From Lachnospiraceae bacterium UBA3826 (lineage in GTDB: Bacteria > Bacillota > Clostridia > Lachnospirales > Lachnospiraceae), in contig DGII01000152.1 in NCBI GenBank assembly GCA_002393095.1, positions 1-9,629 on the forward strand: DNA of 9,629 nucleotides. Reading direction: 5' to 3'. The notes beneath the pieces were generated by a model. It saw nothing but the letters and a program-made list of their open reading frames with translations. It searched no databases and was not told the origin of the DNA. This document shows, in pieces, positions 1-7,185 of the stretch. The number at the start of each line of letters is the position of its first letter. The first letter of the stretch is position 1. A program made the translations under genes and the position numbers.

Positions 1-26
1 TGCACTAAAAAGAATAGAGAGAAAAG

Positions 27-746
27 ATGGCTTCTCTTCGTGTTCTTAACAGGAATCAGATAAAATATATAGTTATCACAGCCATGCTCATTGACCACAT
101 TGCATGGGGCTTTGTACCTACGCTGTCCAATCTCGGTATGGCGATGCATTTCATAGGCAGGCTGACGGGACCGACGATGGCATTTTTTCTTGCAGAGGGA
201 TATCTGCACACGCATAATGTTAAAAGGTATGCGCTTAGGCTTGGAATCTTTGCTGCTATATCATGGCTGCCGTTCACACTCTTTGAGATCGGAAGATGGC
301 CTGCGATGTACTTCAGCGTAATATACACATTGTTTCTGGGACTTTTGGCTGTGTGGGTCTGGGATAAGGCAAGAATACATAAGCTTATCAAGATAACAGT
401 AGTTATCATAATCTTTATCCTGTCATCATTTGGTGATTGGGCCTATATGGATGTGGCCTTGCCGCTTATACTGATAAAATATAGGGATGATGAGCGGCTT
501 AAGTGGCGAGGATATATAATCATGTGTCTGGTGTGGGTCGCTATCGCCTTTACGAGCGGATGGAAGTACGGAATTATGCAATCGGGAATTATTATGGTTC
601 CTATAATGCTTATATTATTGTATAATGGTGAATCAGGAAGCAGACATCCGTTCCATAAATGGTTCTTCTATGTCTTTTATCCTTTGCACCTGATGGTACT
701 TGCATATATTAAGTATCATGCGACAGGATTTTACATCGGATTCTGA
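27..746 (+). CDS. TraX-family polytopic membrane protein
   Basis: This 239-aa protein is mostly hydrophobic, with about seven or eight membrane segments joined by short basic loops. It matches the TraX family in layout: an N-terminal KYI..AMLIDH block (residues 13-24), GRLTGP (44-49), AEGY (56-59), a basic KRYALRL stretch (66-72) and a C-terminal FYPLHL (217-222). The family is named after the F-plasmid pilin acetylase, but chromosomal copies in Firmicutes lie outside conjugation loci, and no tra genes are seen here. I infer a membrane-bound acyl/acetyl-transfer role on an unknown surface substrate. The start at 27 has a weak purine-rich GAGAG a few bases upstream. It is followed after 20 nt by the 86-aa gene, so it probably leads or belongs to an operon whose promoter is outside the window. 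Family assignment is fairly sure; the reaction is not. Confidence 0.85.
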   Translation: MASLRVLNRNQIKYIVITAMLIDHIAWGFVPTLSNLGMAMHFIGRLTGPTMAFFLAEGYLHTHNVKRYALRLGIFAAISWLPFTLFEIGRWPAMYFSVIYTLFLGLLAVWVWDKARIHKLIKITVVIIIFILSSFGDWAYMDVALPLILIKYRDDERLKWRGYIIMCLVWVAIAFTSGWKYGIMQSGIIMVPIMLILLYNGESGSRHPFHKWFFYVFYPLHLMVLAYIKYHATGFYIGF

Positions 747-766
747 ATACGGTACGGTACAAGACT

Positions 767-1027
767 ATGAGCAGTGAGATTAAGATGAACATCTCTTCTC
801 TGATAAGGAAGGATGGAGATAAGGCCATATATGTTCTTTTCTCGGATAGGGATAAAGAAGCGGAATTCGTTGTGCCGGAAGGGAAATTGCTTAATAATAA
901 GGGATTCTCCGCAGAAGAGATAGCCAAGCTTAAGAATTATCTTCATAATGAGCAGGACTATATATACAGCGTAGCTAAGAAGGTGAATCCGATGAAGGGA
1001 TTTATGGGGAAGAAGCAGGGCGTATGA
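767..1027 (+). CDS. Small conserved-looking protein of unknown function (86 aa)
   Basis: This is a small soluble protein with no signal peptide, membrane segment or metal motif. It has an N-terminal beta-like segment (AIYVLFSD, 20-27), a GFSAEEIAKLKNYL helix (46-59) and a basic Lys/Gly-rich tail. I do not recognise a characterised family. It reads as real because it fits the spacing of its neighbours (20 nt after the TraX-like gene, 1 nt before the glucanase) and because its codon use matches theirs. The start is uncertain. The ATG at 767 has no visible Shine-Dalgarno sequence, while an in-frame ATG at 785 (giving MNISSLIRKDG..., 80 aa) has a weak GTGAG upstream. Its position suggests co-expression with the glucanase, perhaps by translational coupling, but no function can be read from it. 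Confidence 0.75.
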   Translation: MSSEIKMNISSLIRKDGDKAIYVLFSDRDKEAEFVVPEGKLLNNKGFSAEEIAKLKNYLHNEQDYIYSVAKKVNPMKGFMGKKQGV

Positions 1028-1028
1028 T

Positions 1029-2252
1029 ATGAGGGTCATAAGAAGGACAACATATATATCGATCTGCGCGATACTGTCATTGATCATGGCAGGCTGCGCA
1101 GGGAACAATGTAGCTGTGACGGCTGAAAGCGCTACGGATAAGGATATGGAAGATGCTGTTGCGATAATGAGCGAGACCGAATATTCCGCAAATGAAGCGG
1201 CTACATATCCGCAGGGTGATGATAAGAACAGTCTGCAGGATAATAAAGAGGTAACTGAGGATGTGATTGATCAGCCTGATACATCTGTAACAGGTGATGA
1301 CATGGAAGGGATTATGAAGACAAAATACGACAGACACGGTGCATTGCATGTGAATAACAACGGAAAGCTTGTTGATCATAACGGTGAGACAGTAACGCTG
1401 CGCGGCTATTCAACCCACTGCATTAATTTGTACGGAGATTATATCAACAGAGATTTTCTTGAGTATATGAGAGACGAATGGAAGATAGACGTGATAAGGC
1501 TGGCAATGTATACGGCAGAAGAGAACGGTTACTGCATTACATCCGATGAGAGCAGAAAAGAGCTTATGGATGTTATAGACAGAGGGGTGAAGACTGCTAC
1601 GGAGCTCGGCTTATATGTGATAATCGATTGGCATATCCTGTCCGACAGCAATCCGCACATGTATGAGGATATGGCTGCTGATTTCTGGGATAAGATATCC
1701 GCTAAGTATTCGTCCTACGGCAATATATTCTATGAGATATGCAATGAGCCCAATTCGGGCTGTTCATGGCAGGATATCAAGACATACAGCGACAGGATTA
1801 TCCCGATTATAAGGAAGAACGATCCTTATGCCGTTATACTTGTGGGAACTCCCGAATGGAGTCAGCGTGTGGATGAGGCCGCTGCCGATCCGATAACTAC
1901 CGATGATAATGTTATGTATGTACTGCATTTCTATGCGGATACTCACAGAGATTACCTGCGTAATATCGGGCAGGGCGCCATTGATAAGAAGCTGCCTCTT
2001 TTCGTGACGGAGTTCGGAACCTGTGCAGCCGACGGTGGCGGAGCGCATAATAAGGATGAAGCCGATAAGTGGATTAAGATGTTGGATGATAACGATATAA
2101 GCTATGTAATGTGGAATATATCCAATAAGGATGAGACCAGTGCAATGATAATGCCGTGGTGTGAGAAGGTGACGGGCGGTTATACAGATGATGAATTAAG
2201 AGAGCCTGCAAAATGGTTTCGGGATGTCCTTAAGAATGCTTCCGGAAGATAG
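1029..2252 (+). CDS. Lipoprotein glycoside hydrolase family 5 endoglucanase
   Basis: This predicted secreted beta-1,4-glucanase hydrolyses cellulose or related beta-glucans by a retaining mechanism. A basic N-terminus and hydrophobic core end in a lipobox-like IMAGC, so Cys23 would be lipidated and the enzyme tethered to the outer face of the membrane. Residues 24-98 form an acidic, low-complexity linker. The GH5 barrel spans about 102-404 and starts with an LRGYSTH strand (124-130), like the subfamily 2 (GH5_2) enzymes. Catalytic signatures are complete: NEP with acid/base Glu240, TEFG with nucleophile Glu328, DWH (200-202), HFY (300-302) and MWN (Trp362). No carbohydrate-binding or dockerin module is present, so attachment is by the lipid alone. 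The start lies one base after the upstream stop, suggesting coupled translation. Subfamily and exact substrate are inference; membership of GH5 is clear. Confidence 0.93.
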   Translation: MRVIRRTTYISICAILSLIMAGCAGNNVAVTAESATDKDMEDAVAIMSETEYSANEAATYPQGDDKNSLQDNKEVTEDVIDQPDTSVTGDDMEGIMKTKYDRHGALHVNNNGKLVDHNGETVTLRGYSTHCINLYGDYINRDFLEYMRDEWKIDVIRLAMYTAEENGYCITSDESRKELMDVIDRGVKTATELGLYVIIDWHILSDSNPHMYEDMAADFWDKISAKYSSYGNIFYEICNEPNSGCSWQDIKTYSDRIIPIIRKNDPYAVILVGTPEWSQRVDEAAADPITTDDNVMYVLHFYADTHRDYLRNIGQGAIDKKLPLFVTEFGTCAADGGGAHNKDEADKWIKMLDDNDISYVMWNISNKDETSAMIMPWCEKVTGGYTDDELREPAKWFRDVLKNASGR

Positions 2253-2298
2253 CCGGCAGATAATTAGCATTAGCAGACAGCATGCAGATTATCCCCGG
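2253..2298. terminator. Imperfect hairpin filling a convergent intergenic gap
   Basis: The bases between the two facing stop codons can pair almost end to end: CCGG (2253-2256) with CCGG (2295-2298), GATAAT (2259-2264) with ATTATC (2288-2293), and GCAT (2267-2270) with ATGC (2282-2285), leaving an 11-nt loop. Such a structure could act on both converging transcripts. It has no T-run on either side, so it is not a classical intrinsic terminator. The role is inferred from position. Confidence 0.35.
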
Positions 2299-2592
2299 TC
2301 ACATGATGGTTGAGAGCGGCTTGTCATGAACCGTGTCCCAAAGCTTGCCACGAATATCGTGTTGCGAATTAAGCCAATCCACGGCTTCATCACGACCCTC
2401 CTCGGTAAGCGGAAAGGTCTCGCTTGTCTTAAGAGCATCATCCGTGCTGTAGAAGGAATAGGGTTCGGGCCAGATAGTGGCAAGTATCTCATCATTGCCG
2501 TTATTGGCAAGCCTGTAACGCATACCTGTATCGGAGCCTGTGAAGGGCTCTTTTTTGATGAATTTAAGTGATACTTTTTCTTTCTCTATCAT
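2299..2592 (-). CDS. Small hypothetical protein (97 aa)
   Basis: This is a soluble, mixed-charge protein. Visible blocks are FTGSDTGMRYR (17-27), an IWPEPYSF segment (40-47), and a C-terminal half with an acidic helix-like stretch, TEEGRDEAVDWL (63-74). I do not recognise a characterised domain. Proteins of this look are sometimes labelled acetyltransferase-like in clostridial genomes, but I see no acetyl-CoA binding motif, and the length is too short for a full GNAT fold. An AGGA-containing ribosome binding site lies about five bases before the ATG, and a promoter-like pair lies about 20-50 bases upstream, so it is probably transcribed on its own rather than with the large activase gene 89 nt before it. 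It converges on the glucanase gene. Confidence 0.75.
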   Translation of the reverse strand: MIEKEKVSLKFIKKEPFTGSDTGMRYRLANNGNDEILATIWPEPYSFYSTDDALKTSETFPLTEEGRDEAVDWLNSQHDIRGKLWDTVHDKPLSTIM

Positions 2593-2611
2593 GTATTCCT
2601 GTGCCTCATAG

Positions 2612-2640
2612 AATATATCCGTAATTAATAGCTTTGAAAA
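2612..2640 (-). promoter_or_regulatory. Candidate sigma-A promoter of the 97-aa gene
   Basis: On the minus strand, TTTTCA (2635-2640, 4 of 6 to consensus) and TATATT (2612-2617, 5 of 6) are separated by exactly 17 bases. Transcription would begin near 2605, giving a short leader before the ATG at 2592. The region is AT-rich, so chance matches are possible. Confidence 0.45.
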
Positions 2641-2655
2641 TATATAATAAATCGA

Positions 2656-2685
2656 GTAATTATTAATTCATAAATTAATAATTAC
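2656..2685 (-). terminator. Perfect 13-bp AT-rich palindrome at activase stop codon
   Basis: GTAATTATTAATT (2656-2668) is repeated perfectly inverted at 2673-2685 with a 4-base spacer (CATA). The TAA stop of the activase gene (2682-2684) lies inside one arm. The stem is nearly all A/T and no strong T-run follows, so it is not a textbook intrinsic terminator, but its place suggests a transcript 3'-end or RNA-stability element. As DNA it could also be a protein-binding palindrome upstream of the 97-aa gene promoter. Confidence 0.5.
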
Positions 2686-5600
2686 GACGCATTTAAGCGC
2701 TTGAAAGCGCTGCTTAACATAAGCTTTATTCTGTTAAGCTGATTGACCTCACTGGCACCCGGATCATAGTCTATGGCCACGATATTGGCTTCGGGATGGG
2801 TGCGTCTTATCTCTTTGATGACACCCTTGCCAACTATATGGTTAGGCAGGCATCCGAAGGGCTGTGTACATACAATATTGGTTGCACCGTCATGTATAAG
2901 CTCTATCATCTCGCCTACAAGGAACCAGCCCTCACCGGTCTGATTACCGATAGAGACATAGTCCTTGGCATAATCAACAAGCGTCAGTATATCGCTGTAG
3001 GGAGTAAAATGCTTACTCTTCTTAAAGGCATCATTGGCAGGCTTCTGTAAGAACTGCAAGGCCTTGATCCCAAGTGAGGAAAATGTCGCCGTCTTCTTGC
3101 TCGTTCCGAAATTCTCAGCCTTATATATCTGATTATAGAAGCAATAATGCATGAATCCGAACAGCTCCGGAACTACAACCTCAGCCCCTTCGGATTCCAG
3201 AAGCTCAACCAGATGGTTATTACCTGTAGGAGAGTATTTGACCAGTATCTCGCCAACTATGCCCACACGTGGCTTCTTAATATCCTCGTGAATGGGAATC
3301 GCATCGAATTCGGCTACCATCTTGCGACATATCTTTTTGAATTCATGCAGCGAGGGATACTTCCTGCTGCAGAAACGGACGCATATATCCACCCATTTTC
3401 TGTGTACCTCCTCTACAGATCCGGGGGTTATCTCGTAGGGCCGCATGCGATATACGGTCTTCTGGAGAATATCACCAAGAGCAGCTCCGTAAGCGGCACG
3501 CAAGAGGAATGGAACATCGATCTTAAAGCCCGGATTGGATTCTATACCGCCGAGGTTAAGGGATATTACCGGGATATGTTCAAGTCCTGCCTTGCGAAGA
3601 GCGCGCCTTATGAATCCGATATAATTGGTTGCTCTGCAGCCGCCGCCGGTCTGAGTGATGACAAGGGCGACCCTATCGGTATCATACTTGCCTGATTCCA
3701 GCGCAGCCATGAGCTGACCTACCACTATAAGGGAAGGATAACATGCGTCATTATTAACATATTTAAGACCCGCATCAATGGCGGACCTGTTGTCATTGTC
3801 AAGCACTACAAGATTATATCCGCTTGCTGCCATGGCAGGTCCCAGAATATCAAAGTGTATGGGTGACATCTGAGGACAGAGTATCGTATAATTCTTACGC
3901 ATCTCTTCGGTGAACTGCACCTTGGTGATGGCGCTTGACCGAATGGTACGCTTATCACCCTTGCGTTCCTTAACGCCCAGAGCGGATATGAGAGAACGTA
4001 TCCTTATCCTTGCGGCACCGAGATTGTTGATCTCGTCAATCTTAAGACAAGTATATATCTTATCGGAGCCTGAGAGGATATCATTTACCTGATCTGTGGT
4101 CACGGCATCCAGACCGCAGCCAAAGGAGTTAAGCTGTACCAGATCAAGGAAATCCACGGTCTTGACATAGCTTGCTGCGGCATAGAGCCTTGAATGATAC
4201 ATCCATTGATCCATGACTATAAGAGGTCTCTCTGGCTCGGCAAGATGGGATATTGAATCCTCCGTCAGTACGGCGAAGCCGTAGGAGGCAATAAGCTCCG
4301 GTATTCCGTGATTGATCTCTGGATCAAGATGATACGGCCTTCCTGCCAGAACTATACCTTTGGTATTGGTGTCCTTAAGGTACTTAATGGTCTCCTCGCC
4401 CTTTTTTCTTATATCATCCCTTGCGGATTCAAGTTCATCCCATGCTTTGCGGACAGCAAGGGTAAGCTCCCATTCGGGGATATCCTTGAATTCTTTTTTA
4501 AGAGCCTCCAAAACAGTGTCGGAGGATGTGAAAGCCATGAAGGGATTCCTAAAGATCACTTCGCCGCGTCCTATCTCTTCGACATTATTCTTGATATTCT
4601 CGGGATATGAGGTTACGATGGGGCAGTTATAGTGATTGCCGGCATTCTTGAATTCCTCGCGCTCATAGAACAGCGAAGGGTAGAAGATAAAGTCTACGCC
4701 CTCGTGAATAAGCCACATGATATGTCCGTGGGCAATCTTGGCAGGATAGCACTCGGATTCGCTCGGAATGGATTCTATTCCAAGCTCATATATCTTGTGA
4801 GTTGAGCTTGGAGATAAGACTACTCTGTAGCCAAGCTCGGTAAAAAAAGTATACCAGAAGGGATAATTCTCATACATATTAAGAACTCTGGGAATTCCCA
4901 CAGTTCCGCGAACTGCCTTGGAGCTGTCTAAAGGCTCGTAAGAGAAGAGTCGCTTAAGCTTGTAATCATAGAGATTAGGGATGCCTGTATCCACCTTGGC
5001 CTTGCCAAGTCCACGCTCACAGCGGTTACCTGATATGTACTGTCTTCCTCCGGAGAAACGGTTGATCGTAAGCCTGCAATTATTGGTACAACCCCTGCAC
5101 TTGGACATGCTTGTCTCATACTTAAGCTCAGTGATCTCCTTAAGGCTTAGCATTGTGGACTTATAGCCCTCTTCGTATCTTTCTCTTGCGATGAGAGCAG
5201 CTCCGAAAGCACCCATTATACCGGCCATATCAGGTCTTATGGCCTCGCAGCCTGCGATTTTTTCAAAGGCCCTCAGGACTGCGTCATTATAGAAGGTTCC
5301 GCCCTGTACCACGATATTACGGCCAAGCTCGGAAGCGCTTGATACCTTGATAACCTTAAAAAGAGCGTTTTTGATGACCGAATAAGCAAGTCCTGCGGAA
5401 ATATCGGCAACAGTAGCGCCCTCCTTCTGTGCCTGCTTAACCTTACTGTTCATGAACACTGTGCATCTTGTTCCGAGATCTATAGGATAGGGAGCGAAAA
5501 GTGCTTCATGGGCAAACTCCTGCACACTTAAGTCAAGAGATGATGCGAAGGTCTCTATGAAGCTTCCGCAACCCGAAGAACATGCTTCATTAAGCTGAAC

Positions 5601-6917
5601 GGAATCAACGCATTTGTTCCGTATCTTGATACACTTCATGTCCTGACCGCCGATATCGAGGATGCAATCCACATCGGGATTGAAAAATGCTGCGGCATAG
5701 TAATGAGCAACGGTCTCAACCTCGCCGTCATCAAGCATAAATGCGGCTTTCATAAGGGCTTCACCGTAGCCTGTGGAGCAGGAACGTACGATCCTTGCAC
5801 CCTCAGGCAGCTTCTTATATATGTCCTTAATGGCATCTATGGCTGTCTGCAGAGGGCTGCCGTTATTGTTGCTGTAGAAGGAATGAAGGAGCTTGCCGTC
5901 CTCGCTCACAAGTGCGATCTTGGTCGTAGTTGAGCCTGCATCTATACCGAGGAAGCAGTTGCCTGTGTAATCTGAGAGGGGCGCAGTCTGTACATGCGCT
6001 TTTTTATGTCTTTCGCTGAATGATTGGTAGCTTTCCTTATCGGGGAAGAGAGGCTCCATACGTTCAACTTCAAAATCCATCTTAATGCCGCTATTAAGCC
6101 TCTCTGTAAGGTCTGCAAGTGAGATACATACCTCGTCCTTGGAATTAAGGGCCGAGCCCATTGCTGCGAAAAGATGAGAGTTATTAAGCTCTATGGTATG
6201 CTCCTCATCGAGCTTAAGGGTCCTTATGAATGCCACCTTGAGCTCTGAAAGGAAGTGCAGAGGCCCGCCAAGGAAAGCAACATGACCGCGAATGGGCTTG
6301 CCGCAGGCAAGACCTGATATGGTCTGATTGACAACAGCCTGAAATATGGATGCGGCAAGGTCTTCTCTGGTGGCACCGTCATTAATGAGCGGCTGGATGT
6401 CCGTCTTGGCAAATACACCGCATCTGGCAGCTATCGTATACAGAGAATTGTAGTTTTTGGCATATTCATTAAGCCCTGTGGCATCGGTCTGCAAAAGGGC
6501 GGCCATCTGGTCTATGAATGAGCCTGTACCGCCGGCACATATACCGTTCATTCTCTGCTCGACATTACCGTTCTCAAAATATATTATCTTGGCATCCTCA
6601 CCGCCAAGTTCAATGGCAACATCTGTCTTGGGAGCAAAGGTCTCAAGGGAGGTTGCAACGGCAATAACCTCCTGGGTAAATGGGCAGTCAAGATGATTGG
6701 CAAGTGTCAGCCCGCCGCTTCCGGTGATCATGGGATGGACATCTATGTCACCGAGTATATCTGTTGCATCCTTTAAAAGCGATGCCAAAGTACCCTGTAT
6801 GTCTGCATAGTGCCGCTTATAATCAGAGAAAAGAAGAGTGTTCTTATCATCCATCACCGCCACCTTGACAGTGGTGGAGCCTATATCTATTCCCAGTGAA
6901 TATCGTGTCTTAGCCAT
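2682..6917 (-). CDS. Fused 2-hydroxyacyl-CoA dehydratase activase / reductase-like protein
   Basis: This giant cytoplasmic protein couples ATP hydrolysis to low-potential electron transfer. Numbering is from the ATG at 6917 (1411 aa). ATPase module 1: GIDIGST (9-15), ELGGEDAK (103-110), Cys127 and Cys166, the pair that in HgdC-type activators holds a [4Fe-4S] cluster between subunits. Module 2: GIDAGSTTTK (324-333), DIGGQDMK (421-428), Cys446, Cys450 and Cys485. A CxxCxxxC set with a later Cys (607, 610, 614, 633) suggests another cluster. A DUF2229-like region starts near 671 (GIPRVLNMYENYPF; Cys723 in ESECYPAK). The C-terminal third is Cys-rich (1014, 1059, 1094, 1350, 1356) and resembles the reductase/dehydratase side. 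Such fusions occur in anaerobic Clostridia; their substrate is not established. An upstream ATG at 6953 (1423 aa) lacks a ribosome binding site. No hgdA/hgdB or CoA-transferase gene is adjacent. Confidence 0.92.
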   Translation of the reverse strand: MAKTRYSLGIDIGSTTVKVAVMDDKNTLLFSDYKRHYADIQGTLASLLKDATDILGDIDVHPMITGSGGLTLANHLDCPFTQEVIAVATSLETFAPKTDVAIELGGEDAKIIYFENGNVEQRMNGICAGGTGSFIDQMAALLQTDATGLNEYAKNYNSLYTIAARCGVFAKTDIQPLINDGATREDLAASIFQAVVNQTISGLACGKPIRGHVAFLGGPLHFLSELKVAFIRTLKLDEEHTIELNNSHLFAAMGSALNSKDEVCISLADLTERLNSGIKMDFEVERMEPLFPDKESYQSFSERHKKAHVQTAPLSDYTGNCFLGIDAGSTTTKIALVSEDGKLLHSFYSNNNGSPLQTAIDAIKDIYKKLPEGARIVRSCSTGYGEALMKAAFMLDDGEVETVAHYYAAAFFNPDVDCILDIGGQDMKCIKIRNKCVDSVQLNEACSSGCGSFIETFASSLDLSVQEFAHEALFAPYPIDLGTRCTVFMNSKVKQAQKEGATVADISAGLAYSVIKNALFKVIKVSSASELGRNIVVQGGTFYNDAVLRAFEKIAGCEAIRPDMAGIMGAFGAALIARERYEEGYKSTMLSLKEITELKYETSMSKCRGCTNNCRLTINRFSGGRQYISGNRCERGLGKAKVDTGIPNLYDYKLKRLFSYEPLDSSKAVRGTVGIPRVLNMYENYPFWYTFFTELGYRVVLSPSSTHKIYELGIESIPSESECYPAKIAHGHIMWLIHEGVDFIFYPSLFYEREEFKNAGNHYNCPIVTSYPENIKNNVEEIGRGEVIFRNPFMAFTSSDTVLEALKKEFKDIPEWELTLAVRKAWDELESARDDIRKKGEETIKYLKDTNTKGIVLAGRPYHLDPEINHGIPELIASYGFAVLTEDSISHLAEPERPLIVMDQWMYHSRLYAAASYVKTVDFLDLVQLNSFGCGLDAVTTDQVNDILSGSDKIYTCLKIDEINNLGAARIRIRSLISALGVKERKGDKRTIRSSAITKVQFTEEMRKNYTILCPQMSPIHFDILGPAMAASGYNLVVLDNDNRSAIDAGLKYVNNDACYPSLIVVGQLMAALESGKYDTDRVALVITQTGGGCRATNYIGFIRRALRKAGLEHIPVISLNLGGIESNPGFKIDVPFLLRAAYGAALGDILQKTVYRMRPYEITPGSVEEVHRKWVDICVRFCSRKYPSLHEFKKICRKMVAEFDAIPIHEDIKKPRVGIVGEILVKYSPTGNNHLVELLESEGAEVVVPELFGFMHYCFYNQIYKAENFGTSKKTATFSSLGIKALQFLQKPANDAFKKSKHFTPYSDILTLVDYAKDYVSIGNQTGEGWFLVGEMIELIHDGATNIVCTQPFGCLPNHIVGKGVIKEIRRTHPEANIVAIDYDPGASEVNQLNRIKLMLSSAFKRLNAS

Positions 6918-6921
6918 TGTT

Positions 6922-6926
6922 ACCTC
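6922..6926 (-). promoter_or_regulatory. Ribosome binding site setting the activase start
   Basis: GAGGT on the minus strand lies four bases before the ATG at 6917, which opens MAKTRYSLGIDIG, the usual start of this ATPase family. The ATG 36 bases further upstream, at 6953, has no Shine-Dalgarno match. This favours the 1411-aa product. Confidence 0.7.
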
Positions 6927-6986
6927 GTCATTCTCTTCGTATGTAGTATCCATGACTACATTTAATAGGTAGTATTACAACTTGAG

Positions 6987-7040
6987 CAATCCTATCTATT
7001 CTACTTAAGAGCCCTCGAAAAATCAAGCATAATAGGATTG
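6987..7040. repeat. 9-bp inverted repeat bracketing the activase promoter
   Basis: CAATCCTAT (6987-6995) is repeated perfectly inverted as ATAGGATTG (7032-7040). The arms are 36 bases apart and lie just outside the -10 and -35 elements of the minus-strand promoter. The placement is operator-like. A regulator that binds both half-sites is inference; the repeat itself is directly visible. Confidence 0.5.
6998..7026 (-). promoter_or_regulatory. Candidate sigma-A promoter of the activase gene
   Basis: On the minus strand, TTGATT (7021-7026, 4 of 6 to TTGACA) is followed after exactly 17 bases by TAGAAT (6998-7003, 5 of 6 to TATAAT). Transcription would start near 6991, giving a leader of about 75 nt before the ATG at 6917. 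This is the best promoter match in the window. Confidence 0.6.
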
Positions 7041-7073
7041 TTTATGAAAGTTTAATAGTTAATGGCTTTTTAA

Positions 7074-7103
7074 TTATTATAATGTGTCAAAATGTGGTAA
7101 GAT
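7074..7103 (+). promoter_or_regulatory. Weak candidate promoter of the rhomboid-like / sigma-like unit
   Basis: Two options overlap. A perfect TATAAT lies at 7078-7083 but has no good -35 at 15-19 bases. An extended -10, TGG-TAAGAT (7095-7103), has a poor TTATTA (7074-7079) 18 bases upstream of its hexamer. Either would leave a leader of roughly 75-95 nt before the ATG at 7186. The 190-nt divergent gap between 6954 and 7143 must hold promoters for both directions. Confidence 0.3.
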
Positions 7104-7116
7104 ATATGCGGACTTT

Positions 7117-7133
7117 TATCCGGGAAGCGGATA
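7117..7133 (+). other. Leader hairpin with competing CGGA segments
   Basis: TATCCG (7117-7122) pairs with CGGATA (7128-7133) around a 5-base GGAAG loop. The same TCCG can instead pair with CGGA at 7109-7112, and ATCCG with CGGAT at 7141-7145, so the leader could adopt mutually exclusive folds. No riboswitch class is recognised and no T-run follows. A regulatory role is speculative. Confidence 0.25.
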
Positions 7134-7174
7134 GTACGAACGGATGACTTTATATGAAATAATCAATATATTAC

Positions 7175-7178
7175 GGAG
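7175..7178 (+). promoter_or_regulatory. Ribosome binding site setting the rhomboid-like start
   Basis: GGAG lies seven bases before the ATG at 7186. The longer in-frame ATG at 7144 has no comparable site, so translation most likely begins at MKQSFSDKMERKLGRYAI, giving 297 aa rather than 311. Confidence 0.65.
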
Positions 7179-7185
7179 ATTACCT

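Noticed and set aside
1..26. Possible tail of an upstream gene
   Set aside because: A TAA at 6-8 could be a stop, but six to eight bases are not enough to support any coding region.
746..766. Tandem TACGG units just after the TraX-like stop
   Set aside because: Only about two and a half copies of 5 bases are present. This is too short to be a meaningful repeat, and it does not form a hairpin.
731..1108. A 125-codon hydrophobic open frame on the - strand
   Set aside because: It overlaps the 86-aa gene and the glucanase signal peptide, has no ribosome binding site, and its hydrophobicity comes from the complement of the real coding frames.
3147..3695. A 182-codon open frame on the + strand
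   Set aside because: It lies fully antisense inside the activase gene, which has clear motifs throughout. It has no ribosome binding site and no recognisable domain, so it is a shadow of codon bias.
6918..6953. 12-codon N-terminal extension of the activase
   Set aside because: The upstream ATG at 6953 lacks a ribosome binding site, while the ATG at 6917 has GAGGT and opens with the usual family N-terminus, so the shorter form is preferred.
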